A stretch of DNA of 11,932 nt from 13-2-20CM-68-14 sp046723355 (GTDB lineage: Bacteria > Actinomycetota > Thermoleophilia > Gaiellales > Gaiellaceae). The stretch is taken from positions 1-11,932 of the forward strand of contig JBKOUJ010000088.1 of the NCBI GenBank assembly GCA_046723355.1, written 5' to 3'. The notes beneath the pieces were generated by a model. The model did no database searches. It saw nothing but the letters and a program-made list of their open reading frames with translations, and was not told where the DNA came from. The number at the start of each line of letters is the position of its first letter. Position 1 is the first letter of the stretch. Both the position numbers and the translations under genes were made by a program. This document shows positions 6,605 to 11,932 of this stretch, in pieces.

Positions 6605-6607
6605 GTT
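6602..6607 (+). promoter_or_regulatory. Probable -10 box (TAAGTT) built on the HD-GYP stop codon
   Basis: TAAGTT ends 6 bases before the GTG at 6614. Its first three bases are the TAA stop of the HD-GYP gene. No Shine-Dalgarno lies between it and the start (CCGCTT), so the macrodomain gene looks leaderless. Confidence 0.55.
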
Positions 6608-6613
6608 CCGCTT

Positions 6614-7111
6614 GTGATCGAGGCCGTTCGCGGCGACATCACGCAGCAGCGAGTCGACGCGATCGTCAACGCTGCGAACTCGAGCGTTCTCGGCGGCGGC
6701 GGCGTCGACGGCGCGATCCACCGCGCCGGCGGCCCGGAGATCCTGGCCGAGTGCCGTGGGCTGGGCGGCTGCGAGACCGGCGACGCGAAGGCGACGACGG
6801 CCGGGCGACTCGCTGCGCGCCACGTCATCCACACGGTCGGCCCGGTCTGGCGCGGCGGCGACGAGGACGAGGCGGAGCTGCTCGCGTCGTGCCACCGCCG
6901 AGCGCTCGAGCTCGCGGCCGAGCTCGGCTGCTCGAGCGTCGCCTTTCCCGCCATCTCGACGGGGATCTACGGCTACCCGATCGAGCTCGCCGCCCCGATC
7001 GCGGTCGCGGCAGTACGCGAGGCGCAGCGCTCACCGGTCGAGGTCGTCCGCTTCGTGCTTTTCAGCAGGGACCACCTGGACGTGTTCGTACGGGCGCTGG
7101 CCGAGGGCTAG
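6614..7111 (+). CDS. MacroD/YmdB-type macrodomain protein (ADP-ribose deacylase)
   Basis: A 165-residue macrodomain of the MacroD class. These enzymes hydrolyse O-acetyl-ADP-ribose and remove mono-ADP-ribose from acidic residues, and YmdB also modulates RNase III in E. coli. Visible motifs: GDIT at 7-10, the adenine/ribose site N19-A-A-N22, the glycine loop and catalytic region G27-G-G-G-V-D32-G-A-I-H36, ARHVIHTVGPVW, and the diphosphate loop S115-T-G-I-Y-G-Y-P122. N22 and D32 match the two residues implicated in catalysis in YmdB/MacroD. The domain fills the protein. GTG 6614 is the most upstream possible start, since an in-frame TAA lies at 6602. It is 9 bases after the HD-GYP gene. Its TAG is interleaved with the TAG of the opposing gene in a shared CTAG. 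It is not next to an ADP-ribosyltransferase or sirtuin here. Confidence 0.92.
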   Translation: MIEAVRGDITQQRVDAIVNAANSSVLGGGGVDGAIHRAGGPEILAECRGLGGCETGDAKATTAGRLAARHVIHTVGPVWRGGDEDEAELLASCHRRALELAAELGCSSVAFPAISTGIYGYPIELAAPIAVAAVREAQRSPVEVVRFVLFSRDHLDVFVRALAEG

Positions 7112-8178
7112 AGTGCGGACCAGACTTCGAGCTTCTGGCTGGTGCGGCGGATCACCTCGTCCGTGTACTCGGTCGTCGTTGCCGGGCCGGCCAGGTCAGC
7201 GGTGCGGATGCCGTCGGCGACGGCTTCCAGGGCGGCCTCGCGTATCGCCCTTCCGGCGCGCTGCGCTTCCTCGTCGCCGTACCCGAGCAGGGCCGCGCCG
7301 GCGAGGATCATTGCCATGGGGTTGGCGACGTTCTTGCCCTGGAGCGACGGCGCCGTGCCGTGGGCGGCCTCAGCCATGACCGTCCGCGGCTCGAGGTCGT
7401 TGTCGAGCGCGATCAGCATCGACTCCGAGCCGGCGATCGAGCCGAACAGCGGTAGGACGAGGTCGGAAAGGATGTCTCCGTCGCGGTTCAACGAGGGGAT
7501 CACCAGTGGGTCGCCGCTCGTCGAGAGCAACAGCGCGAACGTCGCATCGATCAGCTGGGGCTCGTAACGGACCTCCGGGTGGCGCGCCGCTGCGGCGTCC
7601 ATCTCCTCCTTGAGCATCCCTTCGTAGATCGGGCTGACCGTGTACTTCGGGCCGCCGAAGACCTTCGCGCCGCTGCGCTCGGCGAGCTGGAACGCGAACT
7701 CGGCAACGGCGCGGCAGACCGATCGCTCGATCCGCTCGGTGCGGAAGGCGGCCTCGTCGTCGCCCTCGCCCTCGCGCCACTCCTTGGCGCCGTAGGCGTC
7801 GCCGACCGCCATCCGCACGACCGAGATCGGCGCGTGCACTCCGCCGAGCGGCGCCACGCCTGGGATCCGCCGGCCGGTGCGGACGATCACGCGGCCGCCG
7901 ATCTCCTCGCGGAGGATCCGGTTCGGGGAGCCGACGTCGTCCGCTCCCTCGGGTGTGATCGTGGCCGCCTTCAGGCCGAGCCCGGATTCCCGGAGCGCCG
8001 AGGCCGCCTTGTGAACGACCGCGTTCTGCGTAGCGCGCCGCGACTCGAGCGACAGGTCGAAGCGCGGAAAGTCGAGCTGGATTCCGATCACGCCGGGAGC
8101 GAGCACCCGCAGCGCCTCTTCGAGCAGCTCCTGGCCGGTCTCGTCGCCTTCGAGCACGACGATCCGCTTCGCGTCCAT
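7108..8178 (-). CDS. Isocitrate/isopropylmalate dehydrogenase-family enzyme, probably isocitrate dehydrogenase
   Basis: A 356-residue beta-decarboxylating dehydrogenase: it oxidises a 2-hydroxy acid with NAD(P)+ and a divalent metal, then decarboxylates it. Motifs: GDETGQEL at the N-terminus, KAATITPEG, the substrate-binding VRTGRRIPG region, K178-Y-T-V-S-P-I-Y185, YEPQLID, the metal site N231-R-D-G-D-I-L-S-D239, FGSIAGS, and the cofactor loop E270-A-A-H-G-T-A-P277 followed by GKNVANPMA. The ATITPE, YxxxLID and N-x-DGD-xxSD pattern resembles type II isocitrate dehydrogenases (KCATITPD, YEHRLIDD). The HGTAP and GKNxANP segment looks more like the isopropylmalate/NAD side of the family, so the coenzyme is uncertain. 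I start at ATG 8178 (MDAKRIVVLEGDE): an earlier start would run antisense into the topoisomerase gene and is not family-like. Confidence 0.82.
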   Translation of the reverse strand: MDAKRIVVLEGDETGQELLEEALRVLAPGVIGIQLDFPRFDLSLESRRATQNAVVHKAASALRESGLGLKAATITPEGADDVGSPNRILREEIGGRVIVRTGRRIPGVAPLGGVHAPISVVRMAVGDAYGAKEWREGEGDDEAAFRTERIERSVCRAVAEFAFQLAERSGAKVFGGPKYTVSPIYEGMLKEEMDAAAARHPEVRYEPQLIDATFALLLSTSGDPLVIPSLNRDGDILSDLVLPLFGSIAGSESMLIALDNDLEPRTVMAEAAHGTAPSLQGKNVANPMAMILAGAALLGYGDEEAQRAGRAIREAALEAVADGIRTADLAGPATTTEYTDEVIRRTSQKLEVWSAL

Positions 8179-8186
8179 GGCGGCGG

Positions 8187-8192
8187 AGTGTA
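8187..8192 (-). promoter_or_regulatory. Probable -10 box (TACACT) of the dehydrogenase gene
   Basis: On the minus strand TACACT ends 8 bases before the ATG at 8178. The intervening CCGCCGCC contains no Shine-Dalgarno, consistent with a leaderless or near-leaderless transcript. It supports 8178 as the true start. Confidence 0.5.
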
Positions 8193-8235
8193 GTGGTGGA
8201 TTACGACCGGTCCGCGTTGGGCATTCAGGGCGCTC

Positions 8236-9249
8236 ATGGCCAGGAAAGGTGGATGGACACGCGCCGGCTCGCGCCGGCATTTCCGCTACCTCGACGCGCG
8301 CGGGCGGCGCATCAGGGACCCCGGGAAGCTCGCGCGGATCGAGGCACTCGCGATCCCGCCCGCCTGGAAAGACGTCTGGATCTCGCCGCGCCCGAGCGCG
8401 AAGCTCCAAGCGACGGGAATCGATGCGGCGGGCCGGCGGCAGTACCGCTACCACGACGATTACCGGGCCGCCCAGGAGCAGGCCAAGTTCGACAAGCTGA
8501 TTCGATTCGCCGACGCGCTACCGACCTTCCGCGAAGCGATGTCGGAGCACATGGAGTACGAGCCGATGACGCCGGAGTGGACGTGCGCACTCGCGGTGCG
8601 CCTGATCAATCTCGCGTGGTTTCGGGTCGGCGACGACCGCTACACGAACGCCCACAAGACCTTCGGGATCACGACGCTGCGGAAGAGTCACGTCAAGGTT
8701 CGCGGCAGCCGGATCGCGTTCCGCTTTCGCGCCAAACACCGCGTTATGGTGCGGACCGCCGTTGTCGACTCGGAGCTCGCGGCCGCCACGCGCGAGCTGC
8801 TGAGAACGCCCGGGAGCCGCCTCTTACGCTACGCGGTCGACGACGAGGTCTATAACCTGAGCGCGCGGCGGCTGAACGAGTACATCGCCGAGTACATGGG
8901 CGATGAATTCACTGCCAAGGATTTCCGGACATGGGGAGGAACCTTGATCGCCGCCGTCGCGCTTGCCGAGCACGGCCCCGTGGAGACCGAGCGAGAGGCG
9001 AAGCGTGCGGTCGCCGCGGTGATGCGCACCGTCGGCGAGCGGCTCGGTAATACACCTGCGGTTGCGCGTGCATCGTACGTCAGTCCTGCCGTGGTCGATC
9101 AGTATCTCGACGGGCGAACGATCGACGATTTCAGGCCGCGCCATTTACGCGTCGTACGCGCCCGGGAAACCGGTCTCGATCTCGAGGAACAGGCGCTCGT
9201 CAGTCTGTTGCGTTCGTGGCGAATACGCAGCGCGCGCAAAGCGGCGTAG
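8236..9249 (+). CDS. DNA topoisomerase IB (poxvirus/Deinococcus type)
   Basis: A 337-residue type IB topoisomerase, which relaxes supercoils through a transient 3'-phosphotyrosyl link. The N-terminal domain carries GSRRHFRYLDARGRRI, IPPAWKDVWISP and GRRQYRYHDDY. The catalytic set is complete: R130 in WFRVGDD, K167 in RAKHRV, R231 in KDFRTWGGT, N272 in LGNTPAVARAS, and nucleophile Y281 in SYVSP. In vaccinia the fourth position is His; Asn is the variant known from the Deinococcus enzyme. Length is normal for bacterial members. Start: ATG 8236, since an in-frame TAG at 8191-8193 and no other ATG/GTG/TTG in between rule out longer forms. A weak AGGG sits 5 bases before. The gene is divergent from the dehydrogenase across 57 bases and is followed by the zinc-ribbon gene. 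Confidence 0.95.
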   Translation: MARKGGWTRAGSRRHFRYLDARGRRIRDPGKLARIEALAIPPAWKDVWISPRPSAKLQATGIDAAGRRQYRYHDDYRAAQEQAKFDKLIRFADALPTFREAMSEHMEYEPMTPEWTCALAVRLINLAWFRVGDDRYTNAHKTFGITTLRKSHVKVRGSRIAFRFRAKHRVMVRTAVVDSELAAATRELLRTPGSRLLRYAVDDEVYNLSARRLNEYIAEYMGDEFTAKDFRTWGGTLIAAVALAEHGPVETEREAKRAVAAVMRTVGERLGNTPAVARASYVSPAVVDQYLDGRTIDDFRPRHLRVVRARETGLDLEEQALVSLLRSWRIRSARKAA

Positions 9250-9252
9250 AAT
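9247..9252 (+). promoter_or_regulatory. Possible -10 box (TAGAAT) on the topoisomerase stop codon
   Basis: TAGAAT begins with the topoisomerase stop. Transcription would start near 9259-9260 and leave a short leader that includes the Shine-Dalgarno at 9269. No clear -35 is seen. Confidence 0.4.
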
Positions 9253-9268
9253 CGGCGCTGTCGGTGAA

Positions 9269-9276
9269 AAGGAGGG
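9269..9276 (+). promoter_or_regulatory. Strong Shine-Dalgarno of the zinc-ribbon gene
   Basis: AAGGAGGG lies 6 bases before GTG 9283 and fixes the start. It suggests high translation, in contrast to the leaderless-looking genes around it. Confidence 0.8.
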
Positions 9277-9282
9277 CGAATC

Positions 9283-9480
9283 GTGGCTCGGAAGACCGTG
9301 CTCGTGTGTGACAACTGCAACAGCGAAGTCGAAGACGGTAAGGGCGCGACGATGCGCATCAATTTTTCAGACGCGCGCCGGGGCTCGAAGCAGGCGGATC
9401 TCTGCGACAACTGCGCCGGCGCGATGCCCGGGCACGCCGCCGCGAGGCGCGGCCGAAGGCCCAAAGCGGTCGCCGCCTAG
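9283..9480 (+). CDS. Small four-cysteine zinc-ribbon-like protein with AT-hook-like tail
   Basis: A 65-residue basic protein starting at GTG. Two C-D-N-C knuckles (C9-x2-C12 and C41-x2-C44) are spaced like a zinc ribbon. The middle (GATMRINFSDARRGSKQADL) probably forms the beta strands. The end carries R55-R-G-R-R-P-K61, close to the RGRP core of AT-hooks that enter the DNA minor groove, as the RGR of Lsr2 does. The opening MARKTV also looks like that of Lsr2, though the rest does not match. I infer a small abundant nucleic-acid-binding protein, perhaps nucleoid-associated. Its neighbours, topoisomerase IB and an AddB-like nuclease, fit a DNA role. No function is established. Alternatives are a ribosome-associated or redox zinc protein. 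Coding status is well supported by the Shine-Dalgarno, codon use and paired cysteines. Confidence 0.85.
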   Translation: MARKTVLVCDNCNSEVEDGKGATMRINFSDARRGSKQADLCDNCAGAMPGHAAARRGRRPKAVAA

Positions 9481-9523
9481 GTCTTCATACGAGCCCTCGC
9501 GCTAGGCGCGAACCCGTAAGAAA

Positions 9524-9541
9524 TCCCGTCTGACGGCGGGA
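9524..9541 (+). other. Short inverted repeat upstream of the AddB-like gene
   Basis: TCCCGTC and GGCGGGA pair around TGAC (7 pairs, one G-T), ending 1 base before the proposed -10 box. No T-run follows on the plus strand, so it is a poor terminator for the zinc-ribbon gene. It could be an operator or chance in GC-rich DNA. Confidence 0.25.
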
Positions 9542-9542
9542 C

Positions 9543-9548
9543 TAGGAT
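9543..9548 (+). promoter_or_regulatory. Probable -10 box (TAGGAT), leaderless start of the AddB-like gene
   Basis: TAGGAT ends 6 bases before ATG 9555, the same spacing as at 5383 and 6614. Its TAG is the in-frame stop that limits the gene's start. AGGA within it could instead act as a Shine-Dalgarno 7 bases from the ATG, so the evidence is ambiguous. Confidence 0.45.
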
Positions 9549-9554
9549 GGGCCG

Positions 9555-11932
9555 ATGGCCCTGACGCTCCTTGCTGGACCCGCGAACGCGGGCAAGGTCG
9601 CCCTCCTGCTGGAGCGGTACCTGGCTGCGCTCGGACAGGAGCCGTTTCTCATCGTGCCGAACCGGTCGGACGTCGACCGGGTCGAACGGGAGCTGCTGGC
9701 CTCCTGTGGCGCGCTGCTCGGCGGTGAGATCGGGACGTTCGACGACCTGTTCGCGCGCGTCGCGCGGGGAGAGCCAGGTGGCCACCGGCCCGTCGCGACC
9801 GATGCGCAGCGGGCCCTCATCGTGCGACGGGTGCTCGCGGGGGCGCGGCTGAACGGCTGGACCCGGTCGGCTCGCTTCGCCGGCTTCGCAGACGCGCTCT
9901 CGGCGGCGCTCGGCGAGCTCGAGTCCGGGCTCGTCGAGCCGCGCGACCTCGACGGCGACCTCGCCGGGCTCTACGCGGAATACCAGGCCGAGCTCGACCG
10001 TCTCGGCCTCTGGGACCGAGACCTTGAGCGCCGCACCGCGGCCGAGCGCCTAGCCGGCGAGCTGGACGCGTGGGAGGGGAGGCCCGTCTTCGCCTACGGC
10101 TTCGAGGACCTCACGGGCGCCCAGTGGGCGCTCCTGGAAGCGCTTGCCGGTCGCACCGAGATCACGGTTTCGCTGCCTTACGAGCCCGGACGGCCGGCGT
10201 TCGCGTCGCTGGAGCGGACCGCTGACGACCTCTCGAGGCTGGCTTCGCCGCGGATCGAGGAGCTGCCTGCGAAACCAGAGGTCCGGCCGCCGGCGCTTGC
10301 GCACCTGGAGCGCACGCTCTTCGCTGCAACCGCGCCCGTCGCCGAGCACCCCCAGCTCGACGGCGCGATCCGGTTCTTCGAAGGCGCCGGACGCCGAGGG
10401 ACGCTCGAGCTCGTCGCCGAAGAGTTGCTGCGGCTCATCCGTGGCGGCACGCGGCCGGAGGAGATTGCGCTCGTCTGTCCGCGCGTCGAGGGCTACCGCG
10501 CCCCGCTGGAGACGGCGCTCGGCTCGCTCGGCGTCCCGTACTCGGTCGAGGGCCGGATCCGACTCGACCAGACGGAGCTCGGGCAAGCGCTGCTCTCTCT
10601 CCTTCGCTTTGCCTGGCTGGGCGGCGACCGCGGCGACCTCTACGGCTTCCTTCGCTCGCCCTACTCCGGGCTCGCGCGGGCCAGCGTCGACTGGATCGAG
10701 GGTCGGCTGCGCGGACGCGCGGTCGAGACCGGCGAGCGCACCGAGGAGGAGACGATGCGCCTCCGCGACGGGCACCCGCTGCCGGCGCTCGAGCTCGTGC
10801 GCAAGGCTACGACTCCGCTCGCCGCCGTGCAGGATCTGGCCCGTTTCATGCTGCGGGCGGCCTACGGGCTCGAGTCGCCGCCGGTAAGCGACCGCTCGCG
10901 GCAGGATCTGCGCGCCTTCGAGGCGCTATCGCGGCTAGTCGGCGAGCTCGAGGGCTGGCTCGCGCTCGGCGGCACCTTGTCCCCGGACGAGGTCGCCGCC
11001 GCCTTGGAGCGCGCGCCCGTGCGCGCAGGCGGAGCCGGCGAGTCGGGGCGGGTCGACGTGATCGACCTCCTCCGCGCCCGGACCCGCCGTTACGAGGTCG
11101 TCTTCGTCCTCGGCCTGGAGGAGGGGGCGTTGCCGCGCCGGGGAGAGGTCTCGCCGTTCCTGGACGAGGAGGCGCGCCGCGATCTCGAGCAGCGGCTGCG
11201 GCACTCGCGGCTCGCCAAGCCGGACCCGGTTGCGCGTGACCGCTACCTGTTCTACACGGCGTGCACCCGCGCGACGCGGCGGCTGTACCTCGTGCGCGAG
11301 GCGGCGACCGACGAGGGAAGCCCGCGCGAGCCGAGCCCCTTCTGGGACGAGGTGCGCGGGTTGTTTCCCGAGGACGAGGTACGGCGCACCACGACTCGGC
11401 GCGCGCTGTCCGCCCTCACGTGGCCGGTCGAGCAGGCCCCGACGGAGCGCGAGCGGCTGCGGGCAGTTGCTGCGTTCGCCCCGTCCGAACCGGACACCGC
11501 GCGCTCGCTGGCGCAGGCGAACGGCTGGGAGCGCCGGCTCGATCGGGCACTCGGGGCCTTCGACCGGCCGACCCGCCTGACCCACCCGCAGGTGCTCGAG
11601 GAGCTGGGCGCGCGGATGAGCTTCGGCGTCACCGAGCTGGAGTCGTTCGCCGACTGCTCGTCGATCTGGTTCGTCGACCGCGTTATCGGGCCGCGCACGA
11701 TCGACCAGCAGGTCGACGCGCGCCTGCGCGGCCAGGTCGCACACACGGCGCTGCATAAGTTCTTCGCCGGGCTGCCGAAGCGGCTCGGGGTCGAGAAGCT
11801 CGGCCCGGAGCAGCTCGACGACGCGCTCGAGTTCCTGCGCCAGTGCCTCGCGGAGGCGATGGCCGGAGTCCGGATGGAGCTGACCGACCTGCAGCGGCGC
11901 GAGCTCGAGCAGGGCCTGCTCCGCGATCTCGA
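9555..11932 (+). CDS. AddB-like helicase/PD-(D/E)XK nuclease subunit (5' partial gene, runs off the window)
   Basis: The frame is open for 792 codons from ATG 9555 to the window edge. The fold is UvrD-like followed by a RecB-type nuclease, as in AddB/RexB, which with AddA resects DNA ends for recombination. Landmarks: Walker-A-like G8-P-A-N-A-G-K-V15; FAYGFEDLTGAQW; IALVCPRVEGYR and the GVPYSVEG strand at about 330-355; LYGFLRSPYSG; V500-D-V-I-D then VFVLGLEEGALP ending at 527; DRYLFYTACTRATRRLYL at about 562-580. The start of the nuclease domain, FGVTELESFADC with C701, precedes RGQVAHTALHKFF. C701 sits where AddB has the first Fe-S cysteine. The other cysteines and the nuclease core would lie beyond the window. 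The Walker A ends in Val rather than Thr/Ser, which suggests weak or no ATP hydrolysis. A partner AddA/UvrD-like helicase gene is expected next. ATG 9555 is the only start after an in-frame TAG at 9543. Confidence 0.88.
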   Translation, partial: MALTLLAGPANAGKVALLLERYLAALGQEPFLIVPNRSDVDRVERELLASCGALLGGEIGTFDDLFARVARGEPGGHRPVATDAQRALIVRRVLAGARLNGWTRSARFAGFADALSAALGELESGLVEPRDLDGDLAGLYAEYQAELDRLGLWDRDLERRTAAERLAGELDAWEGRPVFAYGFEDLTGAQWALLEALAGRTEITVSLPYEPGRPAFASLERTADDLSRLASPRIEELPAKPEVRPPALAHLERTLFAATAPVAEHPQLDGAIRFFEGAGRRGTLELVAEELLRLIRGGTRPEEIALVCPRVEGYRAPLETALGSLGVPYSVEGRIRLDQTELGQALLSLLRFAWLGGDRGDLYGFLRSPYSGLARASVDWIEGRLRGRAVETGERTEEETMRLRDGHPLPALELVRKATTPLAAVQDLARFMLRAAYGLESPPVSDRSRQDLRAFEALSRLVGELEGWLALGGTLSPDEVAAALERAPVRAGGAGESGRVDVIDLLRARTRRYEVVFVLGLEEGALPRRGEVSPFLDEEARRDLEQRLRHSRLAKPDPVARDRYLFYTACTRATRRLYLVREAATDEGSPREPSPFWDEVRGLFPEDEVRRTTTRRALSALTWPVEQAPTERERLRAVAAFAPSEPDTARSLAQANGWERRLDRALGAFDRPTRLTHPQVLEELGARMSFGVTELESFADCSSIWFVDRVIGPRTIDQQVDARLRGQVAHTALHKFFAGLPKRLGVEKLGPEQLDDALEFLRQCLAEAMAGVRMELTDLQRRELEQGLLRDL

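Noticed and set aside
5383..7111. DedA, HD-GYP and macrodomain genes as a defence or toxin-antitoxin island
   Set aside because: All three are common housekeeping or signalling families with normal composition. No effector, toxin, integrase or repeat is present.
8222..8227. CATTCA as a -10 box for topoisomerase IB
   Set aside because: It does not match TANNNT, and a weak AGGG Shine-Dalgarno at 8227-8230 is an equally good explanation for the start.
8179..8454. N-terminal extension of the dehydrogenase to a start at 8454
   Set aside because: The extra 92 residues are Pro/Arg-rich, lie antisense to the topoisomerase gene and precede a normal family N-terminus at ATG 8178, which has its own TACACT box.

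Overview
The window is GC-rich bacterial chromosome, roughly 70% G+C by eye, with dense genes and third codon positions that are mostly G or C. FtsZ, a poxvirus/Deinococcus-type topoisomerase IB, an AddB-like nuclease and many leaderless-looking TANNNT promoters together suggest a deep-branching actinobacterium, perhaps Thermoleophilia/Gaiella-like. That lineage call is inference. I see no tRNA, rRNA, CRISPR array, insertion sequence or phage gene. No gap without a gene reaches 300 bases. The largest, about 160 bases after ftsZ, holds a coding-like reading frame.

Layout. (1) 1-1618: the last 28 codons of a MinD/ParA-like ATPase overlap the start of an unusual ftsZ. Its long acidic disordered segment is at the N-terminus and its C-terminal linker is very short. 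A 53-codon open frame with coding-like base use follows the ftsZ stop in the same frame. (2) 1615-3228, minus strand: a polytopic GT-C-like membrane protein. (3) 3303-5359, plus: a divergently transcribed cytoplasmic gamma-glutamyltransferase-family enzyme, coupled by a GTGA overlap to a GNAT acetyltransferase. (4) 5383-7111, plus: a DedA membrane protein, a stand-alone HD-GYP phosphodiesterase and a MacroD-type macrodomain hydrolase. (5) 7108-8178, minus: an isocitrate-dehydrogenase-like enzyme, tail-to-tail with the macrodomain gene. (6) 8236 to the end, plus: topoisomerase IB, a 65-residue four-cysteine protein with an AT-hook-like tail, and a 5' partial gene for an AddB-like recombination nuclease, cut by the window edge.

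How it fits together. The left edge is a cell-division locus (MinD-like plus FtsZ) and the right edge a DNA topology/repair group. Between them are metabolic and signalling-nucleotide genes that mostly seem to have their own promoters. Six of the ten start codons visible in the window have a TANNNT hexamer ending 6-8 bases upstream, and most of those lack a well-placed Shine-Dalgarno. ftsZ and the zinc-ribbon gene instead have textbook Shine-Dalgarno sequences. No defence system or obviously new multigene system is visible. The most original points are the rearranged FtsZ architecture, the coding-like tail behind it, the leaderless promoter pattern, and the small zinc-ribbon/AT-hook protein.
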